Below are positions 1 to 8,058 of a stretch of DNA of 64,000 nt, piece by piece. The stretch covers positions 62,001 through 126,000 of the forward strand of contig CASFYQ010000004.1 of NCBI GenBank assembly GCA_949298955.1, read 5' to 3'. A program made the position numbers and the translations under genes. The notes under the pieces are model-generated. The model was not told the DNA's origin, searched no databases, and was given only the letters and a program-made list of their open reading frames with translations. This stretch comes from an uncultured Bacteroidales bacterium. GTDB taxonomy: Bacteria > Bacteroidota > Bacteroidia > Bacteroidales > Barnesiellaceae. Numbering within the stretch: position 1 is the first letter of the stretch; each line of letters opens with the position of its first letter.

Positions 1-2
1 AG

Positions 3-53
3 ACGTGGAATTTCAGCGGAACCCCCATCAGCATCTTCATGCGCGAGAAATAA
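3..53 (+). CDS. 3' end of an unidentified gene (partial)
   Basis: The only frame that closes early here reads TWNFSGTPISIFMREK followed by TAA. A good stem-loop lies 30 bases after the stop, so this is probably the last 16 codons of a gene that begins before the window. Too little is left to name a family. It could also be non-coding sequence that happens to be open. Confidence 0.4.
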   Translation, partial: TWNFSGTPISIFMREK

Positions 54-82
54 CGAGAAGAACAATACTGCCTATTTCAACG

Positions 83-120
83 GCCTCGGAGTTTTTACAA
101 GATTCCGGGGCTGTTTATTT
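83..120 (+). terminator. Stem-loop terminator after the partial gene
   Basis: GCCTCGGA (83-90) pairs with TCCGGGGC (104-111) with one G-U pair, around a 13-base loop, and is followed by a T-rich tail (TGTTTATTTT). It separates the upstream partial gene from the 401-residue membrane protein. Confidence 0.5.
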
Positions 121-140
121 TAATATTGAAGCAAGATCTC

Positions 141-148
141 TATCTTTG
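141..148 (+). promoter_or_regulatory. Bacteroidetes -7 promoter element
   Basis: TATCTTTG fits the TAnnTTTG -7 consensus of the Bacteroidetes primary sigma factor. No clear -33 TTG is seen at the expected 19-21 bases upstream. Transcription would start near 152 and give a leader of about 24 bases before the ATG at 176. Confidence 0.45.
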
Positions 149-175
149 TAAAGAGGATAAAACACATAAAGACAA

Positions 176-1381
176 ATGGAAGAAGACAAGGGAAATAAAT
201 TTCAAATGCTTTTAGAGCGGTACAGATACTCTCTTTTTATTATCGCTATTGCTCTATTGGCCGGCGTTATTGGATTTATTTTTAATGTATGGGAGACTCA
301 CGAGGGTTTCTTGTATGATCTGTTGACGACGATTATCAGCACTGCGATTGCTTTTTTTGTATTTACTCTTACCTATGAGTCTGTCACGAGAAAAACCTCC
401 ACACAATCTATGGTCGATGAAATGAGGGGACTTTTTGAGGAGCAGCGAAGATTGGTGAGGAACGAATTTCGCGATGAGGTCGATGATAGTATCGTGAAAT
501 CATTGGGTGCCGAGTTGGACATTATTCAAAAATATAGTTCTAATGAGGTTTTTGATGTCGTGAATAATTGCAGTGCGCGACTTTTGGGCCATGGGTTGGC
601 CGAGAATATGCAAAACGTGTTGGCTTCGATATTGAATAATCCTTCGTATAGAGCTTCCATGCGCTATAATATTGATATTTATCCGAATGATACAGAGCGA
701 TTTGAGGCATGCACCGATGCTAAGTTTTATATCTCTCAGACTTTGGAGTATAAGAAATATTTGAGGAAAGTAGATGGCGATGATAACAAGTTGGACGATA
801 ATAACTTGAAACTGTCTTGTTTTTTCGCGTTCAATAAAAATCCTTTTTTGCAAAAAGAGCAAGAAGAAATTTTCTTTTTGAGAGAAGAGCTGTCGAGCCA
901 TTCATTTATTAAGTCTTTGAATAAAGAGAATGCAATTCGCCTGTTTGATTATTGGGTCCAGTTTTTTTATGAGGGAGATTGGGTCGATTTGGCCGATATA
1001 GATTCTGTCGAGAAACAGCCAAGCGTGGAATTTGTGAGACAAACATGTGGGGGAAAGTATGCCGGCATTAAATTTGTTTCGAACATTCCCAAGCAAGTAT
1101 TGATAGAAGATGGTGAGTATATCTATTTTAGAGCAAGAATAAAATGCTCATATCCCACATCTCGTAGAGAATTTTATTTTAAAGTCCCCGAACTCACGTT
1201 ACAAGCCAATGTCTCTATTGAACTAAATTCTACTAACGATAGTCTTCATTTGGTTAGCTTTACCGACAACTATCATATTCAGCTGGATAAAAAATCAGAT
1301 TCAAGAGAGAGCTATAACTTTTGTTGTAACAGTAAGGATTCAATTTTATTACCCAATAATGGATTTACAGCAGTATGGTGA
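176..1381 (+). CDS. Orphan inner-membrane protein, two N-terminal TM segments
   Basis: The family was not recognised. The 401-residue product has two hydrophobic segments near residues 18-38 and 48-68 with a short loop between them. A charged, possibly coiled region follows at about 75-115 (runs of E, R and D), then a long soluble domain with no cofactor or catalytic motif I can identify. The layout suggests a membrane-anchored protein with a large cytoplasmic C-terminal part. The gene is markedly richer in A+T than its neighbours, with many TTT, AAA and ATA codons, which suggests an acquired or fast-evolving gene. Its stop overlaps the start of the next gene by 7 bases, so the two are probably translated from one message. 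Confidence 0.8.
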   Translation: MEEDKGNKFQMLLERYRYSLFIIAIALLAGVIGFIFNVWETHEGFLYDLLTTIISTAIAFFVFTLTYESVTRKTSTQSMVDEMRGLFEEQRRLVRNEFRDEVDDSIVKSLGAELDIIQKYSSNEVFDVVNNCSARLLGHGLAENMQNVLASILNNPSYRASMRYNIDIYPNDTERFEACTDAKFYISQTLEYKKYLRKVDGDDNKLDDNNLKLSCFFAFNKNPFLQKEQEEIFFLREELSSHSFIKSLNKENAIRLFDYWVQFFYEGDWVDLADIDSVEKQPSVEFVRQTCGGKYAGIKFVSNIPKQVLIEDGEYIYFRARIKCSYPTSRREFYFKVPELTLQANVSIELNSTNDSLHLVSFTDNYHIQLDKKSDSRESYNFCCNSKDSILLPNNGFTAVW

Positions 1382-1998
1382 TAGATTATGAAGGGTGTTT
1401 CAGGCAGGCGGGGTTGATTGATGTCCAAACGGTCATTCCCGAGGTAGTTGTCGATTTGAAATATGCAACGACCGATAATTTTATGGGGAAGGTGCTGTAT
1501 CTCGGATTGAAGAAAGCCTATTTGTTGCCGCACATGGCCGAACGGCTGAAACGTGTGCAGGCCCGGTTGGAAGATTTGAAGCCCGGCCATAAACTGGTAA
1601 TTTACGATGCCGCCCGTCCATTGAGTATTCAGCGAGAGATGTTTGACCGGGTGAAGGGTACTCCGCAAGAGCAGTATGTGGCCAATCCTTATATCGAAGG
1701 GAATGAAGGTGGATTTCATAACTATGGTATGGCCGTCGACTTGTCGATACTCGATGCCGATAACAAGCCGTTGGATATGGGTACCCCGTTCGATTTCTTC
1801 GGAGAAGAAGCCCATACCACGAATGACAAGCTGCTGTTGGAGTCTGGGCGAATCGGTGAAATGGCATATCGCAACCGCCAATTTTTATATGCCGTCATGC
1901 AGGAGCAGGAGTTGTATCCGCTTCCCAACGAATGGTGGCACTATCAACATTTTATGGAAGAGCCCGATAAGAAAAAGTTCAAAATATTAGATTTCTGA
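1375..1998 (+). CDS. ddpX: VanX/DdpX-like D-Ala-D-Ala dipeptidase (M15D)
   Basis: This is a zinc dipeptidase of the VanX family, which splits D-alanyl-D-alanine. The product is 207 residues, the usual length. The family signature is visible: Arg81 in the AARPL segment, zinc ligands His115 and Asp122 in FHNYGMAVD, and catalytic Glu186 and zinc ligand His189 in NEWWH. No signal peptide is visible, so a cytoplasmic protein is likely, as for VanX. It starts inside the end of the upstream gene, and its TGA shares a base with the ATG of the LD-carboxypeptidase gene. Nothing suggests vancomycin resistance: no vanH, vanA or vanRS genes are nearby. A role in peptidoglycan-peptide recycling is an inference from its neighbours. 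Confidence 0.85.
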   Translation: MVIDYEGCFRQAGLIDVQTVIPEVVVDLKYATTDNFMGKVLYLGLKKAYLLPHMAERLKRVQARLEDLKPGHKLVIYDAARPLSIQREMFDRVKGTPQEQYVANPYIEGNEGGFHNYGMAVDLSILDADNKPLDMGTPFDFFGEEAHTTNDKLLLESGRIGEMAYRNRQFLYAVMQEQELYPLPNEWWHYQHFMEEPDKKKFKILDF

Positions 1999-2903
1999 TG
2001 ATGATTCGTCCGCCCTTTTTAACTCCCGGCGACGGTGTCGCCATTGTTTCTCCGGCCAGTATTATCAACCCCGATTATGTGAAAGGAGCTGTCAATCGGC
2101 TCACGAGTTGGCAACTGGGTGCTACGGTCGCGCCGCATGCTCTGGGCCGTTCGGGAGCCTATTCGGGTACCGTCGACGAGCGGCTCGCCGATTTCCGCAA
2201 GGCGCTTTACGACCCCGAGGTAAAGGCCATATTATGTAGTCGTGGCGGCTATGGTGTGGTGCATCTGCTCGACCGGCTGGCCGACGATGTGGCTCGCAAT
2301 CCCAAGTGGATTATCGGTTTCAGCGACATATCGGCCCTGCATGCCTTGTGTGTGAGCCGGGGGGTGATGTCGCTGCACGCTCCCATGTGCAAGCACCTTT
2401 CGGAGGAGGCGGCCGACGACCGGTGCACCCGGTATCTGCGGCAGATTCTCTTCGGCGAGATTCCCGAGTATCGCGAGAAACCGCACCCGATGAACCGCCA
2501 GGGCGAAACCCGGGGCACGCTGGTGGGGGGCAATATGGCTGTATTGTGCGGATTGACAGGAACCCCGTATGATATCTTTCGCCCCGGGTCGGTGCTTTTT
2601 ATCGAAGATATTGCCGAGGCTCCCTATAAAATCGAACGCATGCTCTACCAGTTGAAACTGGCGGGACGGCTCGCTGCGCTGTCGGGACTGATTGTGGGAC
2701 GCTTTACCGAGTACACCGAGAACGAGGGGTTGGGCGGTACGCTCTATGAACTCATCTATCGTTTGGTCGAGGAGTATGACTACCCCGTCTGCTTCGATTT
2801 CCCCGTGGGGCACGTATCCGACAATCTGCCCCTGATTGAGGGTTCCGACGTGATATTTTCGGTCACATCTCGTTCGGTAGACCTCTCTTTTGTCATAAAA
2901 TAG
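1998..2903 (+). CDS. ldcA: Muramoyltetrapeptide LD-carboxypeptidase (S66 family)
   Basis: This serine peptidase family removes the terminal D-Ala from murein tetrapeptides during cell-wall recycling. The 301-residue product has the family's usual length and triad context: nucleophile Ser109 in GFSDIS, a glutamate in the FIEDIAEAPYKIER segment, and a histidine in FPVGHVSDN. The CSRGGYG segment before the nucleophile is also typical. No signal peptide is seen, consistent with a cytoplasmic recycling enzyme. The start overlaps the stop of the ddpX-like gene, so the pair is likely translationally coupled. Together the two enzymes would act on D-Ala-containing peptides from peptidoglycan. Confidence 0.9.
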   Translation: MMIRPPFLTPGDGVAIVSPASIINPDYVKGAVNRLTSWQLGATVAPHALGRSGAYSGTVDERLADFRKALYDPEVKAILCSRGGYGVVHLLDRLADDVARNPKWIIGFSDISALHALCVSRGVMSLHAPMCKHLSEEAADDRCTRYLRQILFGEIPEYREKPHPMNRQGETRGTLVGGNMAVLCGLTGTPYDIFRPGSVLFIEDIAEAPYKIERMLYQLKLAGRLAALSGLIVGRFTEYTENEGLGGTLYELIYRLVEEYDYPVCFDFPVGHVSDNLPLIEGSDVIFSVTSRSVDLSFVIK

Positions 2904-2911
2904 ACGGGATA

Positions 2912-2943
2912 TTTGCGTGTTTTTGTCAGAATGCTTACTTTTG
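2912..2943 (+). promoter_or_regulatory. Promoter for the M28 lipoprotein gene
   Basis: TTTG at 2912-2915, 20 bases, then TACTTTTG at 2936-2943 match both halves of the Bacteroidetes promoter. The expected transcription start, about 4 bases after the -7 box, falls at or next to the ATG at 2947, so the message may have little or no leader. It lies 9 bases after the ldcA stop. Confidence 0.5.
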
Positions 2944-2946
2944 AAC

Positions 2947-3939
2947 ATGATAAAAATGCTAAACCGTCAAGTTGGGTATTTAATCCTCATTATAGCTTTG
3001 GTAGCCTGTTCGGCCAAGTCGGGAAAGGATAGCGGCACGCAAGATGTCGCGCCTGTGTCGGTCGAGGTTCCCGTGTTCGATGCCGATAGCGCCTATGCCT
3101 ATGTCGAGCGGCAGGTCGAGTTCGGATACCGGGTGCCCAACACCCCTGCTCACCGGGCTACGGCCGATTATTTGGCTGCCGAGTTGAAGCGTCACGGAGC
3201 GGCGGTCGAGGTGCAGGAAGGCACTGTTACCGCCTACGATGGCACCGAGCTTTCGATTCGCAACATCATTGGGTCGTTCTCGCCCGAGAAGAAAAACCGC
3301 ATTTTGCTTTTTGCCCACTGGGATACACGCCCCTATGCCGATAACGATGCCGACAAGAGCAAGCATCGCATGCCCATTGCCGGTGCCGACGATGGCGCGA
3401 GCGGGGTGGGCGTATTGCTCGAGATAGCTCGTCAGGTGGGGCAGAAGCTCCCCGATGCAGGAGTCGACATCGCTTTCTTCGATGCCGAAGATTACGGTGC
3501 GCCCTATTGGGCTCAAACGAGCGACGAAGATACCTGGGCGTTGGGCACGCAATATTGGACTCGCCGCCCTCACAAGCCCGGCTATCGGGCGCGGTTCGGT
3601 ATTCTGCTCGATATGGTGGGCGGCACGGGAGCGAAATTCCGCCACGAGATGTTCTCGGAATACTATGCCTCGGGCATCGTGAAACAGGTGTGGGAGACTG
3701 CCCGCCGCCTGGGTTACGGCAGCTACTTTGTCGACGAGAAGGGAGGCTATGTGACCGACGACCATGTGTATGTGAACCGCTACGGTATACCCAGCATCGA
3801 CATCATTGCCTGCTGGCGCGAGACCGAGACCGGTTTCCCGCCCTATTGGCACACGGTCGACGATACGATGAAGAATATCGACCCTGCCACCTTGAAGGCA
3901 GTGGGGCAAACCGTGTTGACGGTGATTTATGAAGAGTAA
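2947..3939 (+). CDS. M28-family zinc peptidase / glutaminyl cyclase-like lipoprotein
   Basis: The 330-residue product starts with a lipoprotein signal (hydrophobic segment then ALVAC, Cys21). The M28 fold motifs follow in order: a histidine in FAHWDTRPY, an aspartate in GADDGASGVGVLLEIA, a glutamate in FFDAEDYG, and aspartate/histidine ligands in TDDHVYVNRYGIPSIDII and PPYWHTVDDT. This arrangement is shared by M28 aminopeptidases and bacterial glutaminyl-peptide cyclotransferases, and I cannot decide between them from sequence alone. An open GTG start at 2917 exists, but it would put extra residues before the signal peptide and lies upstream of the predicted transcription start, so ATG 2947 is preferred. 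The gene ends inside the first codons of the longer form of the sufE reading frame. Confidence 0.85.
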   Translation: MIKMLNRQVGYLILIIALVACSAKSGKDSGTQDVAPVSVEVPVFDADSAYAYVERQVEFGYRVPNTPAHRATADYLAAELKRHGAAVEVQEGTVTAYDGTELSIRNIIGSFSPEKKNRILLFAHWDTRPYADNDADKSKHRMPIAGADDGASGVGVLLEIARQVGQKLPDAGVDIAFFDAEDYGAPYWAQTSDEDTWALGTQYWTRRPHKPGYRARFGILLDMVGGTGAKFRHEMFSEYYASGIVKQVWETARRLGYGSYFVDEKGGYVTDDHVYVNRYGIPSIDIIACWRETETGFPPYWHTVDDTMKNIDPATLKAVGQTVLTVIYEE

Positions 3940-3955
3940 TAAAACCTACCTGTAT

Positions 3956-4384
3956 ATGAAAACTATCGACGAGATTCAGGACGAGATTATAGACGAGTTT
4001 TCGGTCTTTGACGACTGGATGGATAAATATGCCTTACTCATCGATTTGGGTAACAGCCTGCCCCCCATCGAAGAGATATACAAAACCCCCGAGAACCTGA
4101 TTGAAGGATGCCAAAGCCGGGTGTGGCTGCAAGCCGACTACCGTGACGGCCGCATCTGGTTCGAAGCCGAGAGCGATGCTATCATCGTCAAGGGCATCGT
4201 GTCGCTGTTGGTGCGGGTTCTCTCGGGACGCACTCCCGACGAGATTCTCGACGCGCAACTCTACTTTATCGAGAAGATAGGACTCACCGAACACTTGTCG
4301 CCCACGCGTTCCAATGGTCTGCTGGCCATGGTCAAGCAGATGCGCATGTATGCTTTGGCCTTCAAAGTGAAATCGGAAAGTTGA
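3956..4384 (+). CDS. sufE: SufE-family cysteine desulfuration protein
   Basis: SufE accepts persulfide sulfur from the cysteine desulfurase SufS for Fe-S cluster assembly. The 142-residue product has the SufE core: the catalytic cysteine in EGCQSRVWL, the SDAIIVKGIVSLLVRVLSG helix region, and the conserved C-terminal segment LSPTRSNGLLAMV. An in-frame ATG at 3929 would add nine residues and overlap the M28 gene by 11 bases. I chose 3956 because the family usually begins at the MKTIDEIQDEII-like helix. No other suf gene is present, so its partners must be elsewhere in the genome. Confidence 0.9.
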   Translation: MKTIDEIQDEIIDEFSVFDDWMDKYALLIDLGNSLPPIEEIYKTPENLIEGCQSRVWLQADYRDGRIWFEAESDAIIVKGIVSLLVRVLSGRTPDEILDAQLYFIEKIGLTEHLSPTRSNGLLAMVKQMRMYALAFKVKSES

Positions 4385-4421
4385 ACCCCAGAATATTTAT
4401 GAACAATTAACCCTAATATCT

Positions 4422-6089
4422 ATGTTTGAATCTTTAACGAGTTTTTGGCAAACAAACCAATCGTTGGTGATTTTGTTTGCTGTGTTGATTGTAGTTATTC
4501 CATTTTTGATATTCTACATCGTAAAAGCAAGAAAAGAACACCCTAAGGGGCTCATTTCTGCCGCTCTTGCCAATATGGGAGAACGTTTTGGCTACTATAT
4601 CATGAATGCGGTCCTGTTGCTGTTCTTATGCTCCAAATTCGGTATCAGCGACGATGCCGCCGGTTGGATTTATGCCGTATTTTATTTCTTGATATATGTG
4701 TTGAGCTTGCCGGGTGGAATGATTGCCGATAGAACACAAAAATATAAAGGAACGATTATTTCCGGTTTGCTTGTGATGGCGTTGGGCTACGGCTTGTTGT
4801 CTATTCCTGTGTTTGCCGAAACGACGGGCACAATCTCGTGGGTGCTTGTATTCACTTGCGTGGCGTTGTTGTTTATCGCGTTTGGTAATGGATTGTTCAA
4901 AGGCAACTTGCAGGCGATTGTCGGTCAGATGTATGACAATTTCGAGGCAGAGGCGGCTAAGAAAGGGCCGGAAGCGTTGGCTGTCGCAAAGTCGAAACGC
5001 GACTCGGGCTTCCAGATTTTCTATGTCTTTATCAATATCGGTGGAGTGATTGCGCCATTCGTGGCTCCTCTTTTGAGAGAGTTCTGGTTGAAAGCGCATA
5101 ACCTTGCATACAATTCGGACCTTCCTCGTCTTTGCCACATGTTCAACGATAATGCCGGCGCGATGCCGGCTACCGATATGGCCAACTTGGTGGAACTTTC
5201 GGGTAAAGTGGGGCACACAGGTGCTGTCGATGCTTCGTTCTGCTCTCAATATCTGGAAATTTTCAACACGGGAGTTCATTTCTCTTTTATCGCTTCGGTT
5301 GTAGCTATGCTCATCTCGCTTGCGATATTCTTGTTTGTGAAGAACAAGCTTCCCAATCCTGCAAAGAAAGTAAAGAAAGCCGTTGAAGTGACACAGGAAG
5401 AAAAGAATGCCGATGCAAAAGAAATCAAGCAAAGATTGTATGCTTTGTTCGCTGTGCTTGGTGTGGCGGTATTCTTCTGGTTCTCGTTCCACCAAAACGG
5501 ACAATCCTTGTCTGTTTTCGCCCGCGATTTCGTGGCTACCGATTCTGTGGCTCCCGAAATCTGGCAGTGTATCAATCCGTTCTTTGTAATTGTACTGACT
5601 CCGATTATTATGTGGCTGTTTGGCGCATTGGCAGCGAGAGGACGCAAAATATCCACTCCTCGCAAGATTGCGATAGGTATGTTTATTACGGCCTGCGCCT
5701 ACATCTTCTTGATGATTGTCGCTGTGGTCAATGATTATCCTTCGGGAACCGAGTTCAAGAGCATGAGCGACGCGGCGAAACTGGCGATAAAGTCAAGTCC
5801 GTATGTTTTGATTTTGACTTATTTCTTCTTGACTGTGGCAGAGCTGTTTATTTCCCCTCTCGGACTTTCATTCGTGTCAAAGGTAGCTCCCAAGCATCTT
5901 CAAGGTATATGCCAAGGCCTTTGGTTGACGGCGACTGCAATCGGCAACCTGTTCATTGCGCTTGGCGTGACAATGTTGAACGAGCTTCCGCAACAATGGA
6001 TGTGTTGGGCGGTATTTGCAGGATTCTGCCTGATGTCGATGGGCGTGATGCTGGGTATGCTCAAATGGCTGGAACGGGTGGCTGAATAG
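4422..6089 (+). CDS. POT-family proton-coupled di/tripeptide transporter
   Basis: The 555-residue membrane protein belongs to the peptide:proton symporter branch of the major facilitator superfamily. The family's helix-1 motif is visible as NMGERFGYY (residues 51-59), and about 12-14 hydrophobic segments follow. A long periplasmic or loop insert around residues 225-275 (CHMFNDNAGAMPATD region) and a lysine-rich cytoplasmic linker near 305-335 interrupt them. It would import di- and tripeptides into the cytoplasm. Downstream of a D,D-dipeptidase and an LD-carboxypeptidase, uptake of murein-derived peptides is a reasonable inference. It seems richer in A+T than the genes on either side. Confidence 0.88.
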   Translation: MFESLTSFWQTNQSLVILFAVLIVVIPFLIFYIVKARKEHPKGLISAALANMGERFGYYIMNAVLLLFLCSKFGISDDAAGWIYAVFYFLIYVLSLPGGMIADRTQKYKGTIISGLLVMALGYGLLSIPVFAETTGTISWVLVFTCVALLFIAFGNGLFKGNLQAIVGQMYDNFEAEAAKKGPEALAVAKSKRDSGFQIFYVFINIGGVIAPFVAPLLREFWLKAHNLAYNSDLPRLCHMFNDNAGAMPATDMANLVELSGKVGHTGAVDASFCSQYLEIFNTGVHFSFIASVVAMLISLAIFLFVKNKLPNPAKKVKKAVEVTQEEKNADAKEIKQRLYALFAVLGVAVFFWFSFHQNGQSLSVFARDFVATDSVAPEIWQCINPFFVIVLTPIIMWLFGALAARGRKISTPRKIAIGMFITACAYIFLMIVAVVNDYPSGTEFKSMSDAAKLAIKSSPYVLILTYFFLTVAELFISPLGLSFVSKVAPKHLQGICQGLWLTATAIGNLFIALGVTMLNELPQQWMCWAVFAGFCLMSMGVMLGMLKWLERVAE

Positions 6090-6125
6090 CTCTTTGCGGA
6101 TTTACCGCCCGACTACGATACTGGC

Positions 6126-6158
6126 AAAAGGCTTTCGGGATTTCCCGGGGGCCTTTTT
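6126..6158 (+). terminator. Terminator after the POT transporter gene
   Basis: AAAAGGC (6126-6132) pairs with GCCTTTT (6151-6157), and an inner CGGGA/TCCCG stem extends it. A T-rich tail follows. The next gene (rnhB) is convergent, so the structure may serve both strands. Confidence 0.65.
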
Positions 6159-6249
6159 GCTTTTTAGGAGCAGGTGTTCCCTTGGCCTGTCTCCGGGCGC
6201 TCGCGCGATGGCGACTCTACTCCCGCCGTCGATACGGACCCCGGAACGA

Positions 6250-6846
6250 TTAAAACATGGAGAGTTGCCGCTCGAGCAACTGAAACGATAGTCTGTGATA
6301 AGGCGAAGGCCCATATTGGGCGATGGCCGCCCGATGAGCTTTGGTTGGATACCCCTTGTTCGATTTCCAGCCATACATGGGATATTTCTCGTGCAACTCG
6401 TTCATGTAGTCGTCGCGGTAGGTTTTGGCCAAAATCGATGCGGCCGCGATGGCTTCGAATTTGCCGTCGCCCTTCACCACGCAGGTATGGGGAATATGAG
6501 GGTAGGGTTTGAACCGGTTGCCGTCGATGAGCAGGTGCTGGGGAGTGACGGCGAGTTGCTCGATGGCGCGGTGCATGGCCAGGAACGAGGCGTTGAGAAT
6601 GTTGATGCGGTCGATTTCCTCGGGGGTGACGATACCTACGGCCCAGGCCACGGCCTCTTGCTCGATGAGGGGGCGCAAGGCGTAGCGCTGTTTTTCCGAA
6701 AGTTGTTTCGAGTCGTTGAGCAGGTCGTTGCGAAAATCGGGCGGCAGCACTACGGCCGCTGCATAGACGGCCCCTGCCAGACAGCCACGGCCCGCCTCGT
6801 CGCAGCCTGCCTCGACCACACCGCTATTCATGTAGGGTAGCAACAT
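6250..6846 (-). CDS. rnhB: Ribonuclease HII
   Basis: RNase HII removes ribonucleotides from DNA by cutting the RNA strand of RNA-DNA hybrids. The 198-residue product has the type 2 RNase H signature CDEAGRG (Asp16, Glu17), the [12 protein letters not shown] segment, the aspartate in LLIDGNRF, and the C-terminal aspartate-containing motif AKTYRDDYM. Length is typical. Its start lies 3 bases beyond the stop of the DUF4831 gene, so the two are probably co-transcribed on the minus strand. Confidence 0.95.
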   Translation of the reverse strand: MLLPYMNSGVVEAGCDEAGRGCLAGAVYAAAVVLPPDFRNDLLNDSKQLSEKQRYALRPLIEQEAVAWAVGIVTPEEIDRINILNASFLAMHRAIEQLAVTPQHLLIDGNRFKPYPHIPHTCVVKGDGKFEAIAAASILAKTYRDDYMNELHEKYPMYGWKSNKGYPTKAHRAAIAQYGPSPYHRLSFQLLERQLSMF

Positions 6847-6849
6847 AGT

Positions 6850-7917
6850 CTATTTGCCTATTTGACGGATAGCCCCGGTTTGCGGGTAGAAAGTGGCGCA
6901 AGAAGGGTTCTTCTTGTCGGTAAAAATCGAAGGGTCGAGCCCGAATATGACACCGAACTGGGCCACGGGCAACTCTCCCCGGAAAAGCGTTTTCTTGCCG
7001 TCCGAAAGGGTCACCTCGGCCTTCCCGGGAATGGCGTAGGCCACGGCGTTCTTGGGCATCTTTTTAATGTTGCCCTTGTTGTCGACAGGGAGTTGTCCCT
7101 CCTCGGTGATTTGCAGCGAGAGGTAGATGGGAGCGCCGCTCAGGTTGTCGGCACCGACCACGCCGTAGAGGTCGGAGATGCGGAACAACACCTCGTCGGT
7201 CGTCTCTTCGACCGGTGTATAGTCGATGTGTTTCACCACCGTCTCGGTTTGGGTCGTACCCATGAAGAGAGCCGTGAGGGCAGCCTCCTGCTCGTCGAGT
7301 TGCTGGATAATGAGTTTGAACGATTCGCCGTCGGCCGGTAGTTCGTCGACCTCGCCGGTCACCAGATTCAGGCGGCTTTCGCGTATGCGGTAGAGCTGCT
7401 TGGCTGCTACCTCGGCCATCTTGGCAGTCGAGGCCGACATGAGCAGTTCTTCAGAGTAGACTTTGGCATAGTCGTTGTTATCGAGAGGCGATTTCTTTTT
7501 GGCTTTTGGTGCCGTGGAGATAATCGTGTCAATTACCGGCTCGGTGTTGATGGCTAACAGCAGACCGTTCTCATCGACTACGATGTAGCCCTCCCTTCCG
7601 GCTTTGAACTGCATGAGATACTGCTCCTCGGGATCGGGTACACCATAGGGCGTGACTTTGACCGAAGTGAGGCTCCACTCTTCAGAGTCTTGCGTGATGG
7701 CCCCCGATATGCCCAGGTATTTCTCGGCATATTGGTAGTATGGCCCCGCTTTACGAGTGGTTTTTGTCGCTACCACCTCGACGTCGAGGTGGGTTTGGGG
7801 CAGCGAGTATATGAGTCCGTACTCGTTGTGCTTTTCGGCCGTGAGTTTTTTCGTCTCCTGGGCGAATGCCAAACTTGTCGTGAAGAACAGGCAGAGGGAT
7901 AAGAAAGCGTATTTCAT
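6850..7917 (-). CDS. DUF4831-family secreted protein
   Basis: The 355-residue product begins with a signal peptide (MKYAFLSLCLFFTTSLAFAQ) with no lipobox cysteine, so it is probably periplasmic or outer-membrane associated. The body resembles the Bacteroidales DUF4831 family (EYGLIYSLPQTHLDVEV near the N-terminus, the AGPYYQYAEKYLG segment and a C-terminal QFGVIFGLDPS segment). I know of no experimentally established function. It precedes rnhB by only 3 bases, a spacing that suggests an operon although the functions look unrelated. Confidence 0.8.
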   Translation of the reverse strand: MKYAFLSLCLFFTTSLAFAQETKKLTAEKHNEYGLIYSLPQTHLDVEVVATKTTRKAGPYYQYAEKYLGISGAITQDSEEWSLTSVKVTPYGVPDPEEQYLMQFKAGREGYIVVDENGLLLAINTEPVIDTIISTAPKAKKKSPLDNNDYAKVYSEELLMSASTAKMAEVAAKQLYRIRESRLNLVTGEVDELPADGESFKLIIQQLDEQEAALTALFMGTTQTETVVKHIDYTPVEETTDEVLFRISDLYGVVGADNLSGAPIYLSLQITEEGQLPVDNKGNIKKMPKNAVAYAIPGKAEVTLSDGKKTLFRGELPVAQFGVIFGLDPSIFTDKKNPSCATFYPQTGAIRQIGK

Positions 7918-7979
7918 ACAGTTTGGATTGGTTTTACGATTGTGTCAAAAGGTTGTAGGAGGCAAGCCGGGGCAAGAGC

Positions 7980-7995
7980 GGGAAACCGGTTTCCC
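7980..7995. repeat. Perfect 16-base palindrome in the DUF4831 leader
   Basis: GGGAAACCGGTTTCCC reads the same on both strands. It lies between the predicted transcription start and the coding start of the DUF4831 gene, and about 64 bases past the nnr stop. No T-run follows on either strand, so a terminator is not convincing; an operator-like site or leader hairpin is possible. Confidence 0.5.
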
Positions 7996-8030
7996 GAGTT
8001 TGGCCAGGCCGGGGCATCTCCTATTTTCTA

Positions 8031-8038
8031 CAAAGATA
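8031..8038 (-). promoter_or_regulatory. -7 element for DUF4831-rnhB
   Basis: On the minus strand this reads TATCTTTG, an exact TAnnTTTG match. The -33 half is not clear. The implied 5' leader to the start at 7917 is about 110 bases and contains the 16-base palindrome. Confidence 0.45.
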
Positions 8039-8058
8039 TAAAATGTTTTGACATGCTG

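Noticed and set aside
1375..1998. Vancomycin-resistance cluster suggested by the VanX-like gene
   Set aside because: No vanA/vanH-like ligase or dehydrogenase and no vanR/vanS pair are nearby, and the neighbours fit peptidoglycan recycling. Gram-negative Bacteroidales commonly have such dipeptidases.
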